Of a stretch of 64,000 nt of DNA, positions 55,888-64,000 are shown piece after piece. The DNA comes from Myxacorys almedinensis A (lineage in GTDB: Bacteria; Cyanobacteriota; Cyanobacteriia; Leptolyngbyales; Leptolyngbyaceae). The translations under genes and the position numbers were made by a program. The notes under the pieces were generated by a model. That model was not told the origin of the DNA. It saw nothing but the letters and a program-made list of their open reading frames with translations, and made no database searches. The stretch lies in assembly GCF_010091945.1 (NCBI RefSeq), contig NZ_WVIE01000004.1, positions 185,734 to 249,733 of the forward strand, written 5' to 3'. Within the stretch, counting starts at the first letter, position 1, and every line of letters begins with the position of its first letter.

Positions 55888-55946
55888 ACAAACAAGATTC
55901 GTCACGACACAAACAAGATTCGTCACGACATAAACAAGATTCGTTA
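55888..55946. repeat. 21-bp tandem repeat with adjacent hairpin
   Basis: ACAAACAAGATTCGTCACGAC is present twice (55888-55908, 55909-55929) and a 17-base third copy with one change follows (55930-55946). Just after it, TTCGTTAC pairs with GTAACGA across a short loop. Located between MITE copy 2 and the fraE-like gene. Confidence 0.85.
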
Positions 55947-56158
55947 CCCCCGGAACCTTGTTCGTAACGACCTACGGATGCACTGCAACATCTGCAACGC
56001 TTTTCGTACGTCCTGTTGAAATAAATACCTCAGGAAAATTGGCTGAACTGGGAAAATTGGCTAAGCCAGAAAAATGTGAAGCGCTTTTTAAAAATCCCGG
56101 TATCGTGTTGGTGTGATGCCCTTTGGCGTATCTCCCCACGACAGAATTGGAACCCGCC

Positions 56159-56962
56159 ATGAATAAAAGTGCAGTAACTGGTGTTGGTAGCACCGTCGGA
56201 CGAATTGGCGCGATCGCCACAAACGTTTTTCGAGAGGTGATCCGCGATCGCATTCTCTATCTGGTTGGCTTTTATGCGTTGGCAATGCTTCTCGCCTACC
56301 GATTGTTGCCCGAAATTGCTGCCGCTACCGAGAAGAAGATTTTGCTGGATCTCGGACTCGCTGCCATGGCGGTATTGGGTCTGATCGTGGCAATTTTTGT
56401 GGGCACAAATCTGATCAACAAAGAAATCGAGAAGCGCACCGTGTTTGTTTTAATAGCAAAACCCGTGAGCCGCGTTGAATTTATCATCGGCAAACACTGG
56501 GGCTTGTCTGGCGTGCTTGCCGTTTTAGTCACCGCCATGACGGCGATCAACCTGGCGATTTTGTATGTTGCCAAGGTTCCGTTTTCCGTGCGGGATCTGT
56601 TAATTTCGTCGAGTTTCCTGTTTTTGCAACTGTCGCTGATCACTGCGATCGCGCTTGGCTTTGGCGTTTGCACCAGTTCTCTCTTAGCCACGCTTTTCAC
56701 CTTCGGTGTTTTCTTGATGGGGCAGTTTAGCCAAGATCTTGTCAAATTTGGCAAACTCGCTAAAAATCCTTCAATCGAAGCGGCAACCCAAGGTTTATAT
56801 CTCGTGTTGCCCGATCTCTCGCGCCTCGATCTTAAAAATCAGGCGGTTTACAATCTAATTCCGACCGCAGATGTGCTGGTTGCCAACGCGAGTTATGCAG
56901 TGTTGTATATTGTCTTTGTTCTCGCGATCGCAGCGCTGCTGTTCTCAACGCGCGAGTTTTAA
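56159..56962 (+). CDS. fraE: ABC transporter permease, FraE-like
   Basis: ABC-2-type membrane protein of 267 residues; in Anabaena the third gene of the fraCDE operon (FraE) encodes such a permease needed for filament integrity. The product starts MNKSAVTGVGSTVGRIGAIA and shows NVFREVIRDRILYLVGFYAL with five or six membrane spans (MAVLGLIVAIFVGTNLINKE; VLAVLVTAMTAINLAILYVA; LQLSLITAIALGFGVCTSSL; YAVLYIVFVLAIAALLFSTR) and the cytoplasmic IEKRTVFVLIAKPVSRVEFI. The ATG at 56159 is preferred to a TTG at 56123. A MITE and repeats separate it from the fraD-like gene. Confidence 0.75.
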   Translation: MNKSAVTGVGSTVGRIGAIATNVFREVIRDRILYLVGFYALAMLLAYRLLPEIAAATEKKILLDLGLAAMAVLGLIVAIFVGTNLINKEIEKRTVFVLIAKPVSRVEFIIGKHWGLSGVLAVLVTAMTAINLAILYVAKVPFSVRDLLISSSFLFLQLSLITAIALGFGVCTSSLLATLFTFGVFLMGQFSQDLVKFGKLAKNPSIEAATQGLYLVLPDLSRLDLKNQAVYNLIPTADVLVANASYAVLYIVFVLAIAALLFSTREF

Positions 56963-57111
56963 CTTCAGAATTTTCTTCACACAGGGCGTTTATTAATAAG
57001 GGTTTATGAAGCCACTCTCTAGACTGTCCTAAGGCATCGGTAGATCTCGGTAGGATGGGTCAATAGTTGGTCTTGTCTTGAATGTGTCCATGCCTTAAGC
57101 CGTCCGTGATT

Positions 57112-58971
57112 ATGAATTTGCATCGCCATCATGCAATTCGCGAACCTGCAATTGAGTCGTCTTTGCAGCAAGTCATGCTTAGAATCAACGCAAAGACTGA
57201 CCCGCTCGCCGCCGACCTTTGGATCGAGCGCTATCTCAATAAGCTTCGCCTCCGGCTAGATGATGTCCTTAGTGGTGCCGACGAGATCCCTGAACCCCCC
57301 GTGTCATCCCTTGAGGAGGAAGTGTTGCAGGTGTTTGTCGAGGAATTGAGCCTGGGGTTAGATGGAACTACGATCGCCATTGCCAAACCAACCCCAGAGC
57401 CAGATCAATGGGCGATTTGTCACCTCTCAACTGCCCCTGTGCCCCACCGCCCTCTAAGCGACCTGGCTAGCCAATCGCTCTCCCTCGAAGGCGGTTGCCG
57501 TTTCACCAGTGCAGAGTTGGCGCTTTTAGAGCAAACCCAAGGGCAAACTCGGTGGCATCTAGGAGATCGATGGGGCGACATCGGGTGGCTGATCGCGGCT
57601 TCGGCGACAGGCAGCGCAGACCCCAACCCGACCGAACCGTTATTTCTGCACCTGCGATCGCATCTCATTGATCGAGCAATCGAGCAGGTCTTGCCAGTGG
57701 TGCGTCAGGCAGCGCGATCGCACCGCCTAGCTCAACGCTGCCTCTCGCTTCAAGCCCACAACCGAGAACTCATCCAAACCAGCAAACTTAAAAGTGAATT
57801 TCTAGCAAACACCAGCCACGAGATCCGCACGCCGCTCAGTTCTATCCTAGGGTTCACCCACTTGCTGCGAGAGCAGGGCTACGAGGTCACTAATCTTCGT
57901 CACCAAGACTATCTCAAAATTATTCTCAGTAGCGGTCAGCATCTCCTGGCGCTCATTAATGACATTCTGGATCTCTCTAAAATTGAAGCCAATCAGCTAG
58001 ATTTGCAGAAAGAAGTCACCGAGGTGAAGCCCGTTTGCCAAATTGCGCTTAAGCTTGTTCACGAAAAAGCCAGCGATAAAGGGCTTGCCCTCAAGCTAGA
58101 GATTTCGCCCGACGTGACAAGCATCGTTGCTGACCCGTTGCGCCTCAAGCAGATGCTTTTTAATCTGCTCTCCAATGCGCTAAAGTTTACAACTCGCGGC
58201 TCTGTCGGTCTCACTGTGCAACTGATCAGCGGCTATGTCCAGTTCACCGTTTGGGATACCGGCATCGGAATTTCTGAAGAGCAGCAGCAGCTTTTATTTC
58301 GTCCCTACATGCAGCTAACCAATGCGAGTCGCGGCGAAGGGACAGGGCTAGGGTTGGCACTGACCCAGAAACTAGCCGAGTTGCACGGTGGATGGGTCAG
58401 GGTAGAATCGATGATCGAGCAAGGATCACGCTTTACGATCGCACTGCCCCTCACCGATCTAGCTCATCTTTCCGACGCTCTAGAGCCTTCTCCAGCCTTT
58501 GCCCCATCGTCGCGGCTCCCGGTTGCGCCTGTTTTGTTGGCATCGCCGCCCAGGGTCAAGCCACTGTCTAACCCGTCTAACCCGTCTAACCCGTCTAACC
58601 CCGCCCACTCGTATCATATTCTTCTAGTCGAAGATAATCTTCACAATGCTCGACTGATGATGGCTTACCTGGGCAAGCTGGGCTACGAAGTTACGTGGGC
58701 GAAAGACAGCCGCGAAATGTGGCAATTTCTTCAGCGATCGCTGCCTACCCTGATTTTGATGGATATTAATCTCCCAGGAGTAGACGGTCTGACGCTCACC
58801 CGAGAGCTTCAAGCTCAAAAACGCTATCAGTCTATTCCGGTAATTGTGCAAACGGCGATGGCAATGAAGGGCGATCGCGAACGATGCCTAGAGGCTGGAG
58901 CCAGCGATTATGTCTCAAAACCGATCGATTTAGCTGGGTTGGCAGCTACGATCGCGCAATTTGTCCAATAA
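57112..58971 (+). CDS. Hybrid sensor histidine kinase with receiver domain
   Basis: Cytoplasmic two-component protein of about 619 residues. The N-terminal 220 residues form an unassigned sensory region, followed by a linker helix. Kinase core: H-box NTSHEIRTPLSSIL (phosphorylated His), N-box LKQMLFNLLSNALKFTTRG, G1 box VWDTGIGISEEQQQ and GEGTGLGLALTQK. A linker with four SNP repeats (SNPSNPSNPSNPA) leads to the receiver domain HILLVEDNLHNARLMMA, with phospho-acceptor Asp in LILMDINLPG, Lys in YVSKPIDLAG. No membrane span, so it senses an internal signal. An ATG ten codons earlier is possible. Confidence 0.93.
   Translation: MNLHRHHAIREPAIESSLQQVMLRINAKTDPLAADLWIERYLNKLRLRLDDVLSGADEIPEPPVSSLEEEVLQVFVEELSLGLDGTTIAIAKPTPEPDQWAICHLSTAPVPHRPLSDLASQSLSLEGGCRFTSAELALLEQTQGQTRWHLGDRWGDIGWLIAASATGSADPNPTEPLFLHLRSHLIDRAIEQVLPVVRQAARSHRLAQRCLSLQAHNRELIQTSKLKSEFLANTSHEIRTPLSSILGFTHLLREQGYEVTNLRHQDYLKIILSSGQHLLALINDILDLSKIEANQLDLQKEVTEVKPVCQIALKLVHEKASDKGLALKLEISPDVTSIVADPLRLKQMLFNLLSNALKFTTRGSVGLTVQLISGYVQFTVWDTGIGISEEQQQLLFRPYMQLTNASRGEGTGLGLALTQKLAELHGGWVRVESMIEQGSRFTIALPLTDLAHLSDALEPSPAFAPSSRLPVAPVLLASPPRVKPLSNPSNPSNPSNPAHSYHILLVEDNLHNARLMMAYLGKLGYEVTWAKDSREMWQFLQRSLPTLILMDINLPGVDGLTLTRELQAQKRYQSIPVIVQTAMAMKGDRERCLEAGASDYVSKPIDLAGLAATIAQFVQ
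58566..58601 (+). repeat. 9-bp in-frame tandem repeat in kinase gene
   Basis: GTCTAACCC is repeated four times, encoding SNP units in the linker between the kinase and receiver domains. Copy-number change would alter linker length without a frameshift. Confidence 0.9.
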
Positions 58972-59194
58972 AATCACAATATAACTACAGGCTTGATGAG
59001 TCTAGTCTTAAGATTGAAGTCTTGCATATCAGAGTCTCAAACCTTGAAAACAACAACCAAGCCGATTTCTTTGTCTCCCACCTCGGTTTGCACTTCAGAT
59101 CAGCAAAGGCTCCATTTTCAACCTTTCCTTTATACTGAATAGGCTGAACTGCCAACTCTGCTTTTCATGCCCTGCCCCTCATCCCTCGATTTCT

Positions 59195-59803
59195 ATGCAG
59201 ACCGCCCCTTTTTGGTTATCTTCCCTCGCCTGGACTGACTACCGCCTAGCCATCTTATTCACGGTCGCTGTCCCGTTGGTCTTGCTGATTTGGGCATTCA
59301 CGCAGCGATCTGAGGCAATCCAGCGCTTGCTGATCATCTACTGGCGGGTATCAAGCTTGCTTGCGATCGCGGTCTATCTGCTAATTGGGGCATTTCCCAT
59401 CGGGTTTGCAGCGGGGTGGCTCGCTCGAATTTTGATGCCAATTTCCCTCTGGTTTTGGGCAGACCTCAACGAAGAAATTCGAGACCAGCCATCTAGCCCG
59501 TTGCGGCTCTCGCTCACCTCATGGCGATGGGCAGTCTCAATTTACTGTGTTTTAGGGGTTTTAATTCAAATCCCGACGTATTTGCGGTGCGCTCTGCTCT
59601 CAAGTCAACAACTCGTTTCAGATGCGTCGTGTAGTGTGTGGCTGGCTCCGCCGTGGCTGTTTCGCGAATACGTTCATGCCGGAGCTAGACCTTACTTTTT
59701 AGGATTTTTAGGACTGATTGGTTTAGGAATTTATGTGCTGTATTTGGGATATTTTGTGTTTTTCCGCTTAGGCAAACGTAAGCGATCGGCGATGGGAAAC
59801 TAA
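59195..59803 (+). CDS. Membrane protein of a cyanobacterial family (resembles DUF3177)
   Basis: A 202-residue integral membrane protein starting MQTAPFWLSSLAWTDYRLAI with about five spans (LAILFTVAVPLVLLIWAFTQ; RVSSLLAIAVYLLIGAFPIG; WRWAVSIYCVLGVLIQIPTY; PYFLGFLGLIGLGIYVLYLG). It carries conserved-looking LNEEIRD and a short KRKRSAMGN tail. From memory it fits DUF3177, a cyanobacterial family of unknown role; not verified. It lies alone between the histidine kinase and the small conserved gene. Confidence 0.78.
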   Translation: MQTAPFWLSSLAWTDYRLAILFTVAVPLVLLIWAFTQRSEAIQRLLIIYWRVSSLLAIAVYLLIGAFPIGFAAGWLARILMPISLWFWADLNEEIRDQPSSPLRLSLTSWRWAVSIYCVLGVLIQIPTYLRCALLSSQQLVSDASCSVWLAPPWLFREYVHAGARPYFLGFLGLIGLGIYVLYLGYFVFFRLGKRKRSAMGN

Positions 59804-59920
59804 ACCTAATCGTTTGACTCTAGTGATTTGACCTTTTTGCTTAACCTTTTCAATCTTCTAGCTTTTATCCTCTGTTTAAAGCTTACTTTAGTTTGAAATT
59901 GACCTCCTCGTAGCCAGTTC

Positions 59921-60229
59921 ATGCCTCTCATGAATACTCCCATTGGCGATCGCTTAGAGCGATACACAATCAAGCGCCCAAATGAAGTTTTGCTGGCGTC
60001 TGTTCGAGTAAACGGACAACCAGATCAAGTGGCAATCTTTAAAGGATTTTCAAGTTCGTTAATGAATCCAACCTCGTTCGATCCAGATGTTCCTGTGTTA
60101 CCAGATCATGCTGAGATAGAAGCAGTAGATCGGTTGGAAAGCCCCTACAATCCGAATGCTCCTCGATATATCGAGCAGGGGTTGAGTTGGGATGCGTTTG
60201 AGCCGTTGTTAACCGCAGCAGGGGTGTAG
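59921..60229 (+). CDS. Conserved hypothetical protein
   Basis: A 102-residue soluble protein starting MPLMNTPIGDRLERYTIKRP. Conserved-looking segments are EVLLASVRVNGQPDQVAIFK, PTSFDPDVPVLPDHAEIEAV and NPNAPRYIEQGLSWDAFEPL. Similar proteins occur in cyanobacteria and plastid-containing plants as far as I recall, but I do not know a function. It lies between the membrane protein gene and a palindromic element upstream of glmM. Confidence 0.78.
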   Translation: MPLMNTPIGDRLERYTIKRPNEVLLASVRVNGQPDQVAIFKGFSSSLMNPTSFDPDVPVLPDHAEIEAVDRLESPYNPNAPRYIEQGLSWDAFEPLLTAAGV

Positions 60230-60305
60230 CGTCGGGCACTCTTAGGCAAAAATTGCGTCGCGGTACACTGCTGCTACGGGCTGCATACAGCGAACGTTTG
60301 ATGGC

Positions 60306-60413
60306 AGGACTTACGCACTCGCCCCCTAAATCCCCCAAACTTGGAGACTTTGATCTCTTGCTCCCCAAAGTTGGGGGTTGGGGGGCAAAATTGCGTTTGA
60401 GTGCGTAAGTTCT
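60306..60413. mobile_element. Palindromic 108-bp MITE-like element
   Basis: Ends AGGACTTACGCACTC and GAGTGCGTAAGTTCT are inverted repeats (14 of 15). Inside, GCCCCCTAAATCCCCC and GGGGGTTGGGGGGC are complementary, so nearly the whole element folds into a hairpin. No coding capacity. It lies 77 bases upstream of glmM; a solo end occurs at 55649. Confidence 0.85.
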
Positions 60414-60420
60414 AGATGGT

Positions 60421-60471
60421 TGATTTAACGTGTTGTGTGATTTGACGTGTTGTGTGATTTGACGTGTTGTG
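60421..60471. repeat. 17-bp tandem repeat, three copies
   Basis: TGATTTGACGTGTTGTG occurs three times in direct tandem (first copy with one change), ending 18 bases before glmM. Confidence 0.92.
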
Positions 60472-60489
60472 TGAGGAAGACAATTTTCT

Positions 60490-61980
60490 ATGGTTTCATT
60501 GCCCCAACAGACTGAGGCAACCAGTCCTTCAGCTTCCCGCTTGAGCTTGGGAATGCACTGGGAAACGCTCAACTTACCCACTTCTGCGCTGTTTGGCACC
60601 GATGGCATTCGAGGAAAGGCAGGGGAGTTGTTAACCGCCCCTTTAGCGATGCAGGTTGGCTATTGGGCAGGGCATGTCTTGCCTCTCTGCGGCGCGCACC
60701 TCACAGCACCTTGTTCTGCTGTCATCCTGGGTCAAGATTCGCGCAACTCTAGCAATATGCTGACGATGGCACTGTCCGCAGGGTTGACGGCATCGGGGCT
60801 AGAGGTGTGGGATGTGGGCTTGTGCCCAACTCCGGTCGTTGCCCATTTAGCCGCAACTACCGCCGCGATCGGGGGGGTAATGGTGTCTGCTAGCCACAAC
60901 CCGCCCGAAGATAACGGTATCAAATTTTTTAGTGCCACTGGCGCGAAACTTGAGCCAGAGCTTCAGCAGCACATTGAAGCGTGTTTGCGGGGAGATCTAG
61001 AAACGGTCTCTGTGGCGCTAGGCGGTGCGCTGGGTGCGGCTGATCGCCCGTGGGGCAAATATTTTCACCGTCCTGAACTTGTGAATGACTATTTAGATGC
61101 CCTTCAATCACCGCTCAAAACGCAAACCGAGTGCCCTCTTGCAGGGTTAAAAGTTGTGTTAGATCTGGCGTGGGGAGCCGCTACCCGCCATGCCGAGCAG
61201 GTCTTTCGAGGGCTGGGGGCAGAGGTGGTTTGTCTGCATGAAACACCCGATGGCGATCGCATCAATGTCAACTGCGGCTCTACCCATCTCAACCTGCTCA
61301 AGGCTGCCGTTGATCAATATTCCGCCGATCTAGGATTTGCCTTTGACGGCGATGCTGACCGGGTTTTAGCCGTAGATAGCCACGGAAGAACGGTTGATGG
61401 GGACTATATTCTTTACCTGTGGGGGCAAGACCTGCTCAAGACTGGCAAATTACCCGGAAATACGATCGTGGCTACGGTCATGTCTAACCTGGGATTTGAG
61501 CGAGCTTGGGGAAAACTTGGCGGTCATTTGGTTCGTGCGGCGGTGGGCGATCAGTATGTCTATGCCGAAATGGTGCGCCGGGGCGCAAAGCTGGGCGGCG
61601 AGCAGTCGGGGCATATTCTCTGCCCTCACTACACGGTGAGCGGCGATGGGTTGTTGACTGCGCTGCACCTCGCGCACTTGGTGCAGCAATCTGACGCGAC
61701 GCTGGCAGAACTCGTCGATCGCAGTTTCAAAACCTATCCGCAAGTGCTGAAGAATGTACGGGTGGACGATCGGGTACGGCGGTTAGGGTGGCAAGCGTGC
61801 GATCCGGTGATGAATGCGATCGCGCAAGCTGAAGCCGCGATGGGTGATCAAGGTCGCATTCTCGTGCGGGCGTCTGGAACCGAACCGGTCATTCGAGTTA
61901 TGGTCGAAGCCGAGAGTATGGAACTCGTTACCTACTGGACAGACCACTTAGCGACCTTGGTAGAACAGCACTTGGCTTGA
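60490..61980 (+). CDS. glmM: Phosphoglucosamine mutase
   Basis: Interconverts glucosamine-6-phosphate and glucosamine-1-phosphate for peptidoglycan and lipid A precursor synthesis. The 496 residues carry the family start [20 protein letters not shown] after an N-terminal tail of about 30 residues, the catalytic phosphoserine loop [17 protein letters not shown] (about 134), the metal loop [14 protein letters not shown] (about 284), the sugar-binding [10 protein letters not shown] and the phosphate-binding [16 protein letters not shown]. Slightly longer than most GlmM because of the tail. Three 17-bp repeats lie directly upstream. Confidence 0.96.
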   Translation: MVSLPQQTEATSPSASRLSLGMHWETLNLPTSALFGTDGIRGKAGELLTAPLAMQVGYWAGHVLPLCGAHLTAPCSAVILGQDSRNSSNMLTMALSAGLTASGLEVWDVGLCPTPVVAHLAATTAAIGGVMVSASHNPPEDNGIKFFSATGAKLEPELQQHIEACLRGDLETVSVALGGALGAADRPWGKYFHRPELVNDYLDALQSPLKTQTECPLAGLKVVLDLAWGAATRHAEQVFRGLGAEVVCLHETPDGDRINVNCGSTHLNLLKAAVDQYSADLGFAFDGDADRVLAVDSHGRTVDGDYILYLWGQDLLKTGKLPGNTIVATVMSNLGFERAWGKLGGHLVRAAVGDQYVYAEMVRRGAKLGGEQSGHILCPHYTVSGDGLLTALHLAHLVQQSDATLAELVDRSFKTYPQVLKNVRVDDRVRRLGWQACDPVMNAIAQAEAAMGDQGRILVRASGTEPVIRVMVEAESMELVTYWTDHLATLVEQHLA

Positions 61981-62310
61981 CCTCATAGCAAGCCCAGATA
62001 ACTCTAGTAAATTGTCAACGTTGAGTCGATGGGGAGATGGGTGGATGAGTCGATGGGCTAACTTCCTTCCCGACCCATCCACCAGCTACTCCTACCGATT
62101 TCAAGGAGCGTTTGCTCAGAGTTTATAAAGTGCTAGTTCTCGACCTTGATCAAACGCCAGCGATCGCTAACGTCCGTTTTTCGCGAATTGGAATTAAAAC
62201 GTTTTGTTACACTGCTTATTTCTTCTAAACCAAAAATCTATCCCAAGGTATACTTTTCAAAATTCCAATATTTTTGATGAAACGTTACAACCCTTTGGGA
62301 GAAAGAGCCT
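61981..62310. other. Intergenic region after glmM
   Basis: About 330 bases. GGTGGATGAGTCG (62040-62052) can pair with CGACCCATCCACC (62071-62083), one mismatch, across an 18-base loop; no T-run follows. Otherwise nothing recognised. Confidence 0.55.
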
Positions 62311-62682
62311 GTGCAAGAAACAACCCCTCTGCACCTAGAAACTGAGATTAGTAGACTGACCTGCGCTCTAGCAACCCGCAACGCTGACATCGGTAAATCT
62401 ATCATTGTTGGGCTTAGATGCCGACTCACGTTGCGAGATGTTGCAGGCATTGTGGTCATCAGCTTAGAGCGCCTTGTGTGGTCAGATCCTGTCGCGTTTT
62501 GCTGGGCAGTCGAACAGGTCATTCCAGGATATGTGATGAGAGAAATTCGCCGCATTACAACAATGACGCTTTATCAGCAGCTTATTCATCAAGGTCTAAC
62601 CCCTGGAGAAGATTTTAGTATGGATGCAAAAGGGTTGGTGTTGCTAGGCAATCAGGACGCTAAACCCGATCTCTGCGCCTAG
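62311..62682 (+). CDS. Hypothetical protein, unrecognised
   Basis: A 123-residue soluble protein from a GTG start with GGGAGAAAG upstream. It begins MQETTPLHLETEISRLTCAL and has a Cys in RLTCALATRN, a hydrophobic core IIVGLRCRLTLRDVAGIVVI and a helical second half WAVEQVIPGYVMREIRRITT. The C-terminal MDAKGLVLLGNQDAKPDLCA is short and polar. No family is recognised and there is no membrane segment or obvious catalytic motif. It lies 156 bases before the HpsE-like gene on the same strand. Confidence 0.68.
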   Translation: MQETTPLHLETEISRLTCALATRNADIGKSIIVGLRCRLTLRDVAGIVVISLERLVWSDPVAFCWAVEQVIPGYVMREIRRITTMTLYQQLIHQGLTPGEDFSMDAKGLVLLGNQDAKPDLCA

Positions 62683-62838
62683 TTGAGGCTTAAATCAATT
62701 CTTAGAGACACTTGGATGACTCTTTGTGTCTCACTTTTGGCAACTCGCCAGAGTTGTGTAAACCAAATCGTGCTCAGAAAGCCGCAAACCCTTCTCTTAA
62801 ATTGGGCAACATAAAGGTGCAGAATTTGTACCAATGCT

Positions 62839-63810
62839 ATGTCTTGCTCAACAGATAGGTTAGATTTTACTGTTGCAATTCGGAGCTATAACAGCGCAGA
62901 TAAACTTCTAGCAATCCTTGAGCAGTTGCGGCTACAAAGCCATGTTGAAAGCATCTGCTGGGAAATTGTCATTGTAGATAACAACAGCACAGACAATACT
63001 GCCGAGATTGTCAAGCAATACCAAAGCGATTGGCATCAGCCATGGGAACTGCGATACATTTTTGAGCCAAAGCAGGGAGCCGCGATCGCGCGTCGTCGGG
63101 CGATCGAAGAAGCAAAAGGCACGCTGATTGGCTTTCTGGATGACGACAACATCCCTACCCTGACGTGGGTTGCGGCTGCCTATACCTTCGGGCAACAGCA
63201 CCCCAAAGCAGGCGCATACGGCAGCCGCATTTTACCCCAATACGAAGTCGAGCCACCTCAAAATTTTGATCGTATTGCTCACTACTTGCCCACCATGGAA
63301 CGCAAAGACAGCTTTCGCTATGATTCTCACAAGCGAGGGCTGCCGGTTGGTGCAGGGTTAGTCATTCGCAGGCAGGTTTGGCTAGATCAGGTGTCACCTC
63401 ATCAAATTGTTCAAGGTCCCGTCGGCAACGGTTTTGCGCTCAAAGGTGAAGAAACGGAAGCCCTATCTCACATTAAGCTGGCAAACTGGGAGATTTGGTA
63501 TGCCCCAGATATGACAATCGTGCATCAGATCCCTCGGTGGCGGCTTGAGCGATCGTATCTGCTCAATTTCTTTCGCACGATTGGTCTTAGTCAGCACCGT
63601 TTTAGAATGCTGCGATTTCAGCCTTGGCAACGCCCGATCGCATTCCCTTTACTCCTAGTCAATGATCTCCGTAAAATCTCTCTCTATTTCCTCAAACATC
63701 GCACAATTCTCTCAACCGATCTCGTTACTGCGTGCGAAATGCAATTTTTTCTCGGAAGGCTATTTAGCCCCTTCTACATTTGGGCGCATCTCATCACTAA
63801 ATCTAAATAA
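62839..63810 (+). CDS. hpsE: GT2 glycosyltransferase, HpsE-like
   Basis: Family 2 glycosyltransferase of 323 residues. HpsE acts in synthesis of the hormogonium polysaccharide that filamentous cyanobacteria need for gliding. The start DFTVAIRSYNSADKLLAILE contains the nucleotide-sugar fold; motifs are IVDNNSTDNTAEIVKQYQSD, AIARRRAIEEAKGTLIGFLD with the DDD metal-binding triad GFLDDDNIP, and the acceptor part with GETEALSHIKLANWEIWYAP and HQIPRWRLERSYLLNFFRTI. The call is by recalled similarity. Other hps genes are not in the window. Confidence 0.82.
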   Translation: MSCSTDRLDFTVAIRSYNSADKLLAILEQLRLQSHVESICWEIVIVDNNSTDNTAEIVKQYQSDWHQPWELRYIFEPKQGAAIARRRAIEEAKGTLIGFLDDDNIPTLTWVAAAYTFGQQHPKAGAYGSRILPQYEVEPPQNFDRIAHYLPTMERKDSFRYDSHKRGLPVGAGLVIRRQVWLDQVSPHQIVQGPVGNGFALKGEETEALSHIKLANWEIWYAPDMTIVHQIPRWRLERSYLLNFFRTIGLSQHRFRMLRFQPWQRPIAFPLLLVNDLRKISLYFLKHRTILSTDLVTACEMQFFLGRLFSPFYIWAHLITKSK

Positions 63811-64000
63811 ACACTTTTTGGGCTGAAGCTATTCTCTTCATTCAAAAAAGATAGTAATTGAGATGTCTTATTGCGCTTTATTAGCTGATGCTCAAGCGGC
63901 TAATAACTGAATAGATCTCAAACAACCTGAGTTCGGGTTAAGCCGGGAGCAAGAGATTGTCGTTGATCGCAATCGACGGCTTCTTCGGTTGGTGGCAGTA
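63811..64000. other. Right window edge, no supported gene
   Basis: About 190 bases after the HpsE-like gene. Open frames reach the edge on both strands from about 63918, but none has a start or a recognisable protein, so none is called. Confidence 0.6.

Noticed and set aside
63918..64000. Open frames at the right edge on both strands
   Set aside because: Each reads plausibly but has no start or family match in 80 bases; cannot choose between strands.

Overview
The window is a piece of a cyanobacterial chromosome, most likely from a filamentous species. Evidence for a cyanobacterium: photosystem II genes psbB, psbT, psbM and psbO, ndhH, a two-gene atpB-atpC unit, a group 3 sigma factor (sigF) and very frequent GCGATCGC (HIP1-like) palindromes. 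Evidence for filaments: a cluster that looks like the septal-junction genes fraC-fraD-fraE, and a glycosyltransferase closely resembling HpsE of hormogonium polysaccharide synthesis. No tRNA, rRNA, CRISPR array, prophage or intact transposase gene was found.

Layout. 1-5 kb (minus strand): ndhH, lpdA, trpC, a small conserved protein and a partial coiled-coil protein. 5-8 kb: an RNA methyltransferase, pgk and a universal stress protein. 8-10.8 kb is a decaying accessory island: the C-terminal stub of a NACHT-type protein, a PIN toxin with a putative partner, a MazF toxin gene killed by one in-frame stop codon beside an intact antitoxin, a second truncated PemK gene, a 63-bp tandem repeat and a short dispersed repeat. 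10.8-19.6 kb: rbgA/ylqF-like GTPase, ispG, ctpA, a PilT with a long disordered N-terminus, atpC and atpB. 20-24.4 kb: a CrtX-like glycosyltransferase, a broken Uma2 nuclease gene, a PBP4-type carboxypeptidase and nadA. 24.7-34 kb: ffh, phoU, a ribonuclease R, ubiX, a LapA-like protein, aroK and a GNAT enzyme. 34-41 kb is the photosystem region: psbB-psbT divergent from a 2Fe-2S ferredoxin gene and psbM, then psbO, sigF and a lipoprotein. 41-47.4 kb: small conserved proteins, ilvN, a MORN-repeat protein, mutS2 and tmRNA. 47.5-50.6 kb: nirB-nirD behind a near-perfect NtcA promoter. 50.9-57 kb: an XPB-like helicase, a tandem CobO-like ATPase and fraC-fraD-fraE. 57-64 kb: a hybrid histidine kinase, small membrane and conserved proteins, glmM and the HpsE-like enzyme.

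What stands out. (1) An NADH-type nitrite reductase operon (nirBD) with an NtcA box and correctly placed -10, where cyanobacteria normally use ferredoxin-dependent NirA. (2) A 151-bp MITE-like element in two inverted copies, one of which sits between fraD and fraE together with 21-bp tandem repeats. (3) Short two- or three-copy tandem duplications of 10-21 bp recur in intergenic DNA (at least twelve loci); one 11-bp duplication frameshifts the Uma2 gene and one 18-bp duplication copies the 3' end of tmRNA. (4) A gene-decay island of toxin-antitoxin and NACHT remnants. I see no complete, clearly new multi-gene system. The best candidates for new biology are the fraCDE insertion, the nirBD regulation, the nested palindromes between psbB and the ferredoxin gene, and the short-duplication signature.
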